Positions 27,481-35,090 of a DNA stretch of 64,000 nt are shown piece by piece (the stretch's first letter is position 1; each line of letters opens with the position of its first letter). Position numbers and translations under genes: made by a program. The notes under the pieces were generated by a model, which had not been told where the DNA came from, did not search any database, and saw only the letters and a list, made by a program, of their open reading frames with translations. The DNA comes from Hyphomonadaceae bacterium (GTDB lineage: Bacteria > Pseudomonadota > Alphaproteobacteria > Caulobacterales > Aquidulcibacteraceae), in NCBI GenBank assembly GCA_016791425.1, contig JAEUMQ010000012.1, positions 124,001 through 188,000 of the forward strand, in the 5' to 3' direction.

Positions 27481-28536
27481 TCACGCCGCGAACGCCGCCG
27501 CCAGCGCGCTCTTCCAGGCCGCAGTGAATTCCTTGGAGACACGCGCCTCCGGGACCACCCAGTCGAATGCGTGGAACGCCCCCGGGGTCACGTGCAGCTG
27601 CGTGGGCACGCCGGCGTCCACCAGGCGGCGCGCATATTCCATGCTCTCATCGACGAAGAGATCGATCGAGCCCACGCCGATGAACGCCGGCGGGAGGCCA
27701 GCAAGATTGTCCAGGCGCGAAGGGACCGCTCCAGAGGGCGGCGACGCGGCGCCCGCAGGCATGCCGAGGAAGGCGCTCCAGCCGAACCGGTTGGCGGCTT
27801 CGTTCCAGCCAAGTGCGCCGATGTGCGCGGGAACGCGCCGGGTGCTGCCGGTGCGATCATCGAGCATGGGATAGATGAGAACCTGATAGGCCACGGGCGC
27901 CTCGCCGCGGTCGCGCGCCGCGATGGCCAGGATCGCCGCGTGCCCTCCTCCCGCACTCTCGCCCATCACGGCGACCTTCGTGCGGTCGACGCCGAGCGCT
28001 TCGGCGTTCCGATGGAGCCATTTGAGCGCCGCGTAATTATCTTCCATCGGCCCCGGAAACGGCGTCTCCGGCGACAGCCTGTAGTCCACATTGACGATCA
28101 CGCAATCGAGCTCGGCGCTGGCGCGCTGGCAGAAGACTGTCGCGTTCTGCGCGCGCCCGGAGACGTACCCGCCGCCGTGCATGTGCACGATCGCCGGGCG
28201 CAGACGCCCAGCGTCACGCACGCCGATCACCTGAACCGACACGTCCGGATCATTTGTCCGTCCCGGGATGGTGCGCGTCTCGACCGACGGCGCCGGCGGC
28301 GGCATGGTATCCGGCGCCACCCACATCGCCCGCAAGCGGGGCAGCGCTTCCACGCTCATCGGCGGCGGCCGCGGGCCGCTTGCCTGCTGCGCCGCCGCGG
28401 CGCGCAATTCAGGATCGACCAAGGCGAGCGGATCCATCTGCGGCGCCCGCCCAACGCCGGCGCATCCCGCCGCCGAGGCCAGGGAAAGCCCCGCTCCGGC
28501 CAGGCCCCAGCACACATCCCGCCGCGACGCCAGCAT
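27481..28536 (-). CDS. exported HSL-type esterase, paralogue B
   Basis: About 351 residues from the ATG at 28536, chosen for the GGAGGA ribosome site and because it opens an export signal (SRRDVCWGLAGAGLSLASAAG). The signal has a twin arginine and a possible lipobox cysteine (SAAGC), so the protein may be a Tat-exported lipoprotein. The catalytic domain (MHGGGY, GESAGGG, VGSIDLFVDE, AFHAFDW) is nearly the same as in paralogue A at 24167-25231. The pair probably arose by local duplication with divergence of the signal. Operator 6 lies 31 bp upstream. Confidence 0.88.
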   Translation of the reverse strand: MLASRRDVCWGLAGAGLSLASAAGCAGVGRAPQMDPLALVDPELRAAAAQQASGPRPPPMSVEALPRLRAMWVAPDTMPPPAPSVETRTIPGRTNDPDVSVQVIGVRDAGRLRPAIVHMHGGGYVSGRAQNATVFCQRASAELDCVIVNVDYRLSPETPFPGPMEDNYAALKWLHRNAEALGVDRTKVAVMGESAGGGHAAILAIAARDRGEAPVAYQVLIYPMLDDRTGSTRRVPAHIGALGWNEAANRFGWSAFLGMPAGAASPPSGAVPSRLDNLAGLPPAFIGVGSIDLFVDESMEYARRLVDAGVPTQLHVTPGAFHAFDWVVPEARVSKEFTAAWKSALAAAFAA

Positions 28537-28567
28537 CCCGCTCCTCCGGGGCGGCGCCACCGCCCTC

Positions 28568-28581
28568 TGCAATCGATTGCG
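28568..28581. promoter_or_regulatory. LacI-type operator 6 (TGCAATCGATTGCG)
   Basis: Same sequence as operator 5. It lies between the esterase (start 28536, leftward) and the CoA-transferase operon (start 28706, rightward), so it could act on both. It is much nearer the esterase. Confidence 0.75.
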
Positions 28582-28705
28582 TCTTCCTACAAATTCCCCA
28601 TGGCGTCCGCAACCGGCGTTGCCTCGCTGCGGCCGCGCCAAGTGCGGGGGCGGTTGACAGCAGACCTTCGGCGCCGACACCCTCGGCCGGCGAGGACGTT
28701 CTGGC

Positions 28706-29389
28706 GTGATCGACAAGACTGCAGCGTCTGCAGAGGCGGCCGTCGCCGACATCTTCGAGGGCGCGTCAATCATGATCGGCGGTTTCGGCCTCGCCGGCAT
28801 GCCCAGCCGCCTGATCGACGCGCTGATCGCGCGCGGCGCGGGCGGCCTCACCATCATCAACAACAACGCCGGCAACGGCGAAACCGGGCTCGCTGCGCTC
28901 ATCAAGGCGGGGCGGGTGCGGAAGATCATCTGCTCCTTTCCGCGACAGACCGATTCCCATCATTTCGATGCGCGCTACCGGGCCGGCGAGATCGAGCTCG
29001 AGTTGGCGCCGCAAGGCAATCTGGCCGCGCGCATCCAGGCCGCGGGCGCGGGTCTCGGCGCGATCTTCACGCCGACCGGCAACGGGACGCTGCTCGCCGA
29101 AGGCAAGGAGACACGCGAGATCGCCGGGCGCCAGTACGTGCTGGAATACCCAATTCGCGCGGATTTCGCGTTGATCAAGGCGCACAAGGGCGACCGTTGG
29201 GGGAACCTGACGTATCGGAAGTCGGCGCGCAATTTCGGCCCGATCATGGCGATGGCGGCGACATGCACGATCGCGGAAGTGTCGGAGATCGTTCCGCTCG
29301 GCGCGCTGGATCCTGAAATCGTGGTGACGCCGGGCATCTTCGTCCAGCGCATCGTCGCTGTCGGCGGTGTGCAGCGAGATGACGCATGA
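28706..29389 (+). CDS. 3-oxoacid/3-oxoadipate CoA-transferase, alpha subunit
   Basis: A 227-residue subunit A of a two-chain CoA-transferase. IGGFGLAGMPSRLIDAL at the N-terminus, NNNAGNGETGLAALI, and FTPTGNGTLLAEGKE are family signatures. Such enzymes transfer CoA from succinyl-CoA to a 3-oxoacid such as acetoacetate or 3-oxoadipate. GTG start with GAGGA upstream. The stop codon overlaps the start of the beta subunit in an ATGA arrangement. It is divergent from the esterase operon at operator 6, suggesting use of an acyl product, but the substrate is not determinable. Confidence 0.9.
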   Translation: MIDKTAASAEAAVADIFEGASIMIGGFGLAGMPSRLIDALIARGAGGLTIINNNAGNGETGLAALIKAGRVRKIICSFPRQTDSHHFDARYRAGEIELELAPQGNLAARIQAAGAGLGAIFTPTGNGTLLAEGKETREIAGRQYVLEYPIRADFALIKAHKGDRWGNLTYRKSARNFGPIMAMAATCTIAEVSEIVPLGALDPEIVVTPGIFVQRIVAVGGVQRDDA

Positions 29390-30051
29390 GCCGCCTGAGC
29401 CGCGAAGACATGGCGCGCCGCGTGGCGCAGGACATACCGGAAGGCGCCTATGTCAATCTCGGCATCGGCCTGCCGACGCTGGTCGCCAACTATCTTCCGC
29501 GCGATCGCGAAATCCTTCTGCAGAGCGAAAATGGCTTGCTCGGCATGGGACCGGCGCCGCCGAAGGGGCAGGAGGACGGCGACCTGATCAATGCCGGCAA
29601 GCAGCCGGTGACGCTTCTGACCGGCGGCTGCTATTTCCACCAGGCCGACAGCTTCGCGATGATGCGGGGCGGGCATATCGACATTTGCGTCCTCGGCGCA
29701 TTCCAGGTCTCGACGAGGGGCGATCTCGCCAACTGGCATACCGGCGAACCCGACGCGATCCCGGCCGTCGGCGGCGCGATGGACCTTGCGATCGGCGCCA
29801 AGCAGACCTTCGTCATGATGGAGCTGCTGACCAAGCAGGGCGCGAGCAAGCTGGTGGAGACCTGCACGTTTCCGCTGACGGGCCTTGCGTGCGTGTCGCG
29901 CATCTACACGGATGTGGCGGTGTTCGCCCTGGGGGCCGGCGGCGCGCGCGTGGTGGAGATCGCGGGCGGCCTCAGCTTCGAGGCGCTCGCCGATATGGCG
30001 CGCGTGCCGCTCATCGATGCGCGCGCTTCACTTCGCGAGACTGGCGCATAA
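29386..30051 (+). CDS. 3-oxoacid/3-oxoadipate CoA-transferase, beta subunit
   Basis: A 221-residue subunit B. It carries the catalytic glutamate in the SENG motif (LLQSENGLLGMGP) and the VNLGIGLPTLVANYLP and GGAMDLAIGAKQ segments. It pairs with the alpha subunit, with translational coupling through ATGA. It ends just before the converging three-gene cassette at 30070. Confidence 0.92.
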   Translation: MSRLSREDMARRVAQDIPEGAYVNLGIGLPTLVANYLPRDREILLQSENGLLGMGPAPPKGQEDGDLINAGKQPVTLLTGGCYFHQADSFAMMRGGHIDICVLGAFQVSTRGDLANWHTGEPDAIPAVGGAMDLAIGAKQTFVMMELLTKQGASKLVETCTFPLTGLACVSRIYTDVAVFALGAGGARVVEIAGGLSFEALADMARVPLIDARASLRETGA

Positions 30052-30069
30052 CGCCAGGCAAGCGATGGG

Positions 30070-30885
30070 TTAGGCCTCCAAATCGTCGCGGGCGGCGCCG
30101 ATGGCGACCGCGCCGCGGGCGGCCATTTCGGCTTCGGTGAGCAGCAAGAAACGCCGAAGGTCGCGAATGTCGTCAAGGATGGGCTCAGCGCGGCGATCGG
30201 CGGCGATGTGCTCCAGGATGTTGTCGCGCGCGGCGCCGGGCTCGCCCTCCTTCGCGGGAACCTCGCCGGAGACGCGCTGCTTGATGCGGTCCCATTTGCG
30301 CGCGAAGATCATGAATGCGCCGATGCCGCCGTTGCGGCGCCAGGAATCGCCGTAGGCGCGCTCCTTCTCCTCGATCGTGGCGACGTCCTGGTCGGCGATC
30401 GGCTGCAGCTCAGCGAGGAAGCCGCGGTCGCTGTCGGCGCCGCCGGTCTTGGCGCGCGCGAGATGTTCGGCCTCGCCGAGCATGAGATAGCGGCGCAGAT
30501 CGCGGATGTCGTCGATGAGGCCGGTCGTCTGCGGATCGGCGGCGATGTGTTCGAACACGTCATACGGGCTCGCGGCGGGGCGGCCTTCGCGTGCGGGCAC
30601 GGCTTCGGCGGCGCGCTTCTCGACGCGCTCCCATTTGCGCAGCAGCATGTGGAAGGTGTCGATGCCGCCGCGCAGCTTCCAGCTCACGCCATAGGATTTC
30701 TCGGCGTTGACGAGGCCTTTTACGTCGCTGGCGGCAACGGCGCGCAGATGGGTGAGATAATCACTCGTGCGCCGCGGCGCGGACTCATCGAGCCCGGCGA
30801 GGCGCGCCGCGAGCGCCAGCACCTCGATGTCCGCCCGCGACAGTCGGTCCAGGAGCTCTTTGCGGCGATCGTCCTCGGCGCTCAT
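30070..30885 (-). CDS. unrecognised protein with an internal 83-residue duplication (hypermodification cassette)
   Basis: About 271 residues from the ATG at 30885, chosen because it overlaps the stop of the thymidylate-synthase-like gene as ATGA. Residues about 62-144 and 175-257 are two copies of one domain: YG-SW--(R/N)GGI, F-----RKWDR(I/V), VPA-EG-P, (I/F)EHIAAD, and (I/L)DDIRDLRR(Y/F)L-L-EAE. I do not recognise it with certainty. Similar YGxSW/RKWDR domains occur, as I recall, as small phage proteins near nucleotide-metabolism genes. There is no signal peptide or membrane segment. Coupling to the next two genes suggests a role in nucleotide or base modification. Confidence 0.7.
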   Translation of the reverse strand: MSAEDDRRKELLDRLSRADIEVLALAARLAGLDESAPRRTSDYLTHLRAVAASDVKGLVNAEKSYGVSWKLRGGIDTFHMLLRKWERVEKRAAEAVPAREGRPAASPYDVFEHIAADPQTTGLIDDIRDLRRYLMLGEAEHLARAKTGGADSDRGFLAELQPIADQDVATIEEKERAYGDSWRRNGGIGAFMIFARKWDRIKQRVSGEVPAKEGEPGAARDNILEHIAADRRAEPILDDIRDLRRFLLLTEAEMAARGAVAIGAARDDLEA

Positions 30886-31901
30886 CGCTCTTTGCGGCGC
30901 TGCAGCCATTCGCGGCCCGCCCTCTGCCAATCAGTTGCGGCGACGCGGTCAAGCCAGGCGTGTGCGCCTTCGCGATCCTTGTCCTTGAACGCAAAGAGCG
31001 CGCGGTACATCGGCGTGGCGACGCGGGGGAAGAACGGATTCTTCCAGGCGCCGGGCTTGGTCTCGGCCTCCCATTGCGCGGCGTTGAGCGCATCGGGCGG
31101 GTTCTCGAACCAGCGGTGCAGCTCGGCGTCGAAATCCTCGGGCGCAGCGGCGAGCGGATAGGCGCTCACTTCCCCCTGCTCGTAAGGATCGCCCTCGTAG
31201 CGGCCGGCGATGTCGGAGACCTTGCCCCAGGTGTCTTCGTAGGCATGGAAACTGTCCGAGACCTGACGATAGGCGCCGAGCGCAACGCCGACGCGTGCGG
31301 CGACATATTCCTGCATCACGGAGAAATGCACGGCGTTGGCGCCATAGCAGCCCCAGACCATGTCGTTCGAGCGGTTCGAGACAAGCATGTTGAGCTTGCC
31401 GTCGCGGACCTTGAACATCGCCTGGGTGTTGCAGGCGAGATCCTTGCTGTTCACCGCGAGATCGGCGGACGCGTCCCAGATCTGCAGCACGGCGCGGCGC
31501 GTGTCGTGGTCGCGGCGGAGAAGCTCCACAATCGCCGTGAGCTGATCGCCGCCGCCGGCCTTCAACGAAAACTGGTTGCGCCAGCGATAGCCATAGGCGG
31601 CGTTGAAGACCTTACCGTCGTCGGAATAGTCGGCCATGCGCGGCAGGATGCGCGCCAGCCACGCCACGTCGCGGCGGCCTTCCAGCATCCAGAGCGATTC
31701 AAGCAGGTGGAAGAACGGGTTGGCGTCGCGCACCTTGTCGAACAGGACGCGCTCGGCCGGGCGCTCATAGAGCGTGCAGACGGGCTCGGGATATTCCAAC
31801 GTCGCGCCATTGCGGCTCGCCTGCCTGACCGCGCCGGCGCGCATCAGCTCCACGCCCTTGACGAGCGCGTCGTTGACGTTCCGGGCGCGGATGATTTGCA
31901 T
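30882..31901 (-). CDS. divergent phage-type thymidylate synthase / dUMP hydroxymethylase-like protein
   Basis: A 339-residue protein of the thymidylate-synthase fold. The nucleophile is C157 (DLACNTQ), R177-S178 (SNRSND) matches the phosphate-binding Arg, N189 (YGANAV) matches the Asn that selects uracil over cytosine, and H219-Y221 (FHAYEDTW) matches the H-x-Y deoxyribose contact. The usual PCH motif is ACN here, as in distant phage homologues. The fold methylates or hydroxymethylates dUMP; which product is formed cannot be told. It overlaps both neighbours (TGATG upstream, ATGA downstream). As the middle gene of a cassette with a base-modification-type protein, hydroxymethylation is attractive but unproven. 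It could instead be a plain alternative ThyA. Confidence 0.8.
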   Translation of the reverse strand: MQIIRARNVNDALVKGVELMRAGAVRQASRNGATLEYPEPVCTLYERPAERVLFDKVRDANPFFHLLESLWMLEGRRDVAWLARILPRMADYSDDGKVFNAAYGYRWRNQFSLKAGGGDQLTAIVELLRRDHDTRRAVLQIWDASADLAVNSKDLACNTQAMFKVRDGKLNMLVSNRSNDMVWGCYGANAVHFSVMQEYVAARVGVALGAYRQVSDSFHAYEDTWGKVSDIAGRYEGDPYEQGEVSAYPLAAAPEDFDAELHRWFENPPDALNAAQWEAETKPGAWKNPFFPRVATPMYRALFAFKDKDREGAHAWLDRVAATDWQRAGREWLQRRKER

Positions 31902-32908
31902 CAGCGAGGCTCCGTCACATCAAGCAGGGAGCCTTGCGCGGCGTCCACCGGTCGCTCCTTGCGCGGGCGCCCGCGCCTTGCCTTCGGCGCGTCGCCTTTG
32001 GGCCTTGCTTCCTTCGCCGCGGCGCCGGGCATGCCGGCGTATTTCGCGCGGATGCGGCCTTGCCCCTGCTTCACGCGCAGCCATTTGTCGGTCTCGCAGA
32101 GCGAATGCTCGATCTCGCGAAGCTCCAAGGGCGGGATGAAGTCGGGGAGATTGTCCTTCGACATGTCCAGGAGCTCGCGCATCTCGGCGCAGGCCTGCTC
32201 CTGGGACATCATGCGCTTGTAGTCGCGGCCGTGCAGGCGGTTGAGGCCGCGGATGGCGCCGGGGCCGGCGACGGCCCAGGTGTTGATGTCCGGCGCATTC
32301 TTGAGATAGCGCGTGTGGCGAAGGTCGGTGATGACCTCATAGGCCATGAAGTCGCCCCAGCCGCGGAACTGCTTCAGCCAGGCATGCATGGCCTGCATGG
32401 TCGGCTGCTCGTTCCGGCGGACGAAAAGATCGTAGAATTGCTCGCGCTGGCGCCACACTTCGCCAACGACAATCTGAGCTGTGTATTCGGGCTTGCGCAT
32501 GCCTTTGTACTCGCCGGCGGGGGCGGAGATCATATAGGCGCCCGTGTAGACCTTTTCAGGCTTGCCGTCCGGGCCGATGCGGGCCTGGCGCTTCTCCAGC
32601 GCCTTCTGGATCGCGTCGGCGTCGTAGGTCTTCTCGGGGAAGCCGATCTCGGCCAGCGTGTCGGGCCAGTTGATCTGGCGCGCCAGGCACATGGCGATCC
32701 ACAGGTTCTCGTTCTCCGCAAAGGGCTCGCGCCAGTTCTCGCGCACCCAGACGGTGACCTTATCCAGCTCGCGGAAGACGTTGCAGAAGGAGAACTCGCG
32801 CAGCACCGGATCATCGGTCCATGGGCGCGGCTCGCCTCTGGCCTTCTTCAGGTAGATGTTATGGCGCTCTGTGATCCAATCCCAGAAGGGCGCGGCGTTC
32901 AGGGTCAT
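31901..32908 (-). CDS. 5-hmdU DNA kinase helical-domain / thymine pyrophosphorylase-like protein
   Basis: A 335-residue protein. FWDWITERHNIYLKKARGEP followed by WTDDPVLREFSFCNVFRELDKVT is the N-terminal signature I associate with the helical, DNA-glycosylase-like domain of the 5-hydroxymethyluracil DNA kinase and alpha-glutamyl/putrescinyl-thymine pyrophosphorylase groups described in thymine-hypermodifying phages. A helical middle part (FRGWGDFMAYEVITDLRHTRYL) and a basic C-terminal tail (KARRGRPRKERP, AT-hook-like) follow. There is no Walker-A kinase motif, so it is not the complete kinase fusion. First gene of the overlapping cassette. Family assignment is from memory of motifs and should be checked by profile search. 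Confidence 0.65.
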   Translation of the reverse strand: MTLNAAPFWDWITERHNIYLKKARGEPRPWTDDPVLREFSFCNVFRELDKVTVWVRENWREPFAENENLWIAMCLARQINWPDTLAEIGFPEKTYDADAIQKALEKRQARIGPDGKPEKVYTGAYMISAPAGEYKGMRKPEYTAQIVVGEVWRQREQFYDLFVRRNEQPTMQAMHAWLKQFRGWGDFMAYEVITDLRHTRYLKNAPDINTWAVAGPGAIRGLNRLHGRDYKRMMSQEQACAEMRELLDMSKDNLPDFIPPLELREIEHSLCETDKWLRVKQGQGRIRAKYAGMPGAAAKEARPKGDAPKARRGRPRKERPVDAAQGSLLDVTEPR

Positions 32909-33005
32909 GGCTTGTCATTCGGCAGCTGAAACGACCGCATCTTGCCTCGATTCATCCAATGGCCAAAGGCGGACGTCAGCGTCCGCTCGTTGCGTCTCCC
33001 CAACG

Positions 33006-33440
33006 CTATTGGGCGTCGGCGAGCCTGAGCCGCAGCAGCGCGTCGGCGCCGGAGGCAGGGCCGAGGAGCTCCAGCGACTTGCCGTGCCGCGCATAACGCT
33101 GGACGGAGGGAAGCACGCGCAGGAGGCGCTCCTTGTCGGTCGCGGCCTCCGGGTTCGGGCACTCGCCAGCGGCCTCCACCACCGCGCCGATCGTGATCGA
33201 GCGCTCAAAGGCGGTCATCGGGGCGGAAAAGTCGTTGCAGCCGGTGAAGCCGGTCAGCGCGCCCGACTGGGCGTCGATGGCGATGTCGATGCGCACCCCT
33301 TCGCCGAGCGAGGCGCCGGCGATCTGCTGCACCTCCCAGCGTCCGGTCAGCTCGGCGGGCAATTCGCTGCGTCGCTCACCGCACGCCGCAACCGCGCCAG
33401 CCAGCGCCGCCGCCATGATCCAAATCGATGTCCGCTTCAT
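33006..33440 (-). CDS. META-domain lipoprotein (HslJ-like)
   Basis: About 144 residues from the ATG at 33440. A lipoprotein signal ends at the lipobox AVAAC. The mature part is a META domain: LTGRWEVQQIAG, a beta segment, GFTGCNDFSAPM with the conserved GCN, then a helical end. HslJ-type proteins are outer-membrane or secreted proteins linked to stress and novobiocin resistance. The function here is unknown. It is divergent from the SDR gene at 33570. Confidence 0.8.
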   Translation of the reverse strand: MKRTSIWIMAAALAGAVAACGERRSELPAELTGRWEVQQIAGASLGEGVRIDIAIDAQSGALTGFTGCNDFSAPMTAFERSITIGAVVEAAGECPNPEAATDKERLLRVLPSVQRYARHGKSLELLGPASGADALLRLRLADAQ

Positions 33441-33569
33441 CGCCGCTTCCTTCGCAACCGAAGGGCATGCTCGCATCCTAGTCCCTTCCCCGGCTCTGCG
33501 CGCGATCAATTCGCAGCCCCCTTGCGGGCTCGGACCGCAGCGGAGAAGGTCCGCGCCTGGGAGGCAAGG

Positions 33570-34346
33570 ATGGCGGCACGGCTTGAGGGCAAGGTTGCGC
33601 TGATCAGCGGCGCGACGGGCGGCATCGGGGAGGCGACCGCGCGCGCCTTCCTGCGCGAGGGCGCAAAGGTCCTGCTCTTCGGGCGCTCGGCGGAGAAGCT
33701 CAGGGACACTGCCGCACGGCTCGGCGCGGGGAAGGACGCCCTCGCGACGTTTCAGGGCGACGCGGGCGAGGAGAGCGCGGCGCAAGGCGCGGTCGCGGCG
33801 ACGGCGGCGGCGTTCGGCGGCGTGGACATCCTCTTCGCCAACGCCGGCGTGGAGGGTGCGCCGAAGCGCATCGACCAGCTGGAAGAGGCCGAGTTCGAAG
33901 TGGTTCTGCGCACGAACCTGATCGGGGTGTGGGCGGCGATAAAGCATTGCGCGGCGCCGATGAAGGCGCGCGGCGGCGGTTCGATGATCGCGACATCCTC
34001 CGTGCTCGGAACGGTCGGCTTCGCGGGGAGCGCGCCCTATGTGGCGAGCAAGCACGCGGTGATCGGCCTGGTCAGGACCGCAGCGCTCGAGCTGGGGCGG
34101 ATAGGCATTCGGGTGAACGCCATCGCGCCGGGCTTCATCGACAATCCGATGATGCGCCGGGTCGGCGCGGAAGTGGACCCTGCGCATCCGGACGCGGTGG
34201 AGAAGAAGCTCACTTCGCAGACCGCGCTCCGGCGCTATGGGACGAACGAGGAAGTCGCGCAGCTGGCGGTCTATCTGGCCAGCGACGAGGCGTCCTACAC
34301 GACCGGCGGCGTGCATATCCTCGACGGCGGCTTCACGGCGGCGTGA
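33570..34346 (+). CDS. short-chain dehydrogenase/reductase (SDR)
   Basis: About 258 residues from the ATG at 33570, preceded by GGGAGG. Classical SDR: SGATGGIG nucleotide loop, FANAGV (NAG motif), SSVLGTVGF with the catalytic Ser, YVASK catalytic pair and the GGVHILDGGF C-terminus. It oxidises or reduces an alcohol/ketone with NAD(P). The substrate cannot be assigned from sequence or neighbours. Confidence 0.9.
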   Translation: MAARLEGKVALISGATGGIGEATARAFLREGAKVLLFGRSAEKLRDTAARLGAGKDALATFQGDAGEESAAQGAVAATAAAFGGVDILFANAGVEGAPKRIDQLEEAEFEVVLRTNLIGVWAAIKHCAAPMKARGGGSMIATSSVLGTVGFAGSAPYVASKHAVIGLVRTAALELGRIGIRVNAIAPGFIDNPMMRRVGAEVDPAHPDAVEKKLTSQTALRRYGTNEEVAQLAVYLASDEASYTTGGVHILDGGFTAA

Positions 34347-34411
34347 GACAGCTGAGGAGGGAGGTTCTCAGCGCATGCCGGCGGCGCCAAAATGGGCGCC
34401 CGAGGTGAGTC

Positions 34412-35074
34412 ATGCGTGCACTCGCGCTTCTGCCCTGCGTTGTCGTCCTCGCGGCGTGCGCCGCTGTTGCTGGCGCTTCCGACAGGGCGCCGGGCTTCGT
34501 CTCGCAGCCGCCTGCCGCCGAAGGCAGCCAGTCCCCGGTCGAGGTTCCGGCCGGGGCGTATCGGCTCGACCGCAATCACGGCAGCGTTCATTTTCGCATC
34601 CGGCACATGGACCTCGCCTGGTTCACGGCGCGGTTCGATACGATGGACGCGCGGCTGACGGTGAACCCAGCGCAGCCGGAGCTCTCGCAGCTCACGGCGA
34701 GCGTCGGCGCGGCCTCAGTGAACACCGGCGTGCTCGCCGCGAACGGCGAGCGGCGGTTCGACGCTACCGTTGCGCGCGCGCTCGGCGCGGAGACGACGCC
34801 GCAGATCACGTTCGCCTCCACCGGCATCGCGCGGACGGGCGCGAACACCGCGCGCGTGACGGGCGACCTCACGCTCAACGGCCAGACGCATCCCGCGACG
34901 CTGGAGGTCACGTTCGACGGCGCGCGGGTCGATCCGCTGCGCGGCGGGGCGATGGTGCTCGGCTTCTCCGGCTATGGCGTCATCGACCGCACGCAATGGG
35001 GCGTGACCGACTGGGGGGCGTTCACGGGCGCGGAGGTGCAGCTCGTGATCGAAGCTGAGCTCGTGAAGGAGTGA
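34412..35074 (+). CDS. YceI-family lipoprotein
   Basis: A 220-residue protein with a lipobox-type signal (VVVLAACAA) and a YceI lipocalin-like domain: YRLDRNHGSVHFRIRHM, GDLTLNGQTHPATLEVTF, GFSGYGVIDRTQWG. YceI proteins bind isoprenoid-type lipids in the periplasm. Here it should be lipid-anchored. It follows the SDR gene by 65 bp and may be cotranscribed. Confidence 0.9.
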   Translation: MRALALLPCVVVLAACAAVAGASDRAPGFVSQPPAAEGSQSPVEVPAGAYRLDRNHGSVHFRIRHMDLAWFTARFDTMDARLTVNPAQPELSQLTASVGAASVNTGVLAANGERRFDATVARALGAETTPQITFASTGIARTGANTARVTGDLTLNGQTHPATLEVTFDGARVDPLRGGAMVLGFSGYGVIDRTQWGVTDWGAFTGAEVQLVIEAELVKE

Positions 35075-35090
35075 CGCCGCCCTAGCCCAC

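Noticed and set aside
30070-32908. complete prophage
   Set aside because: No structural, packaging, lysis or integrase genes accompany the cassette; neighbours are metabolic genes.
33441-34316. upstream extension of the META lipoprotein frame
   Set aside because: It runs antisense through the SDR gene, while the ATG at 33440 opens a clear lipoprotein signal.
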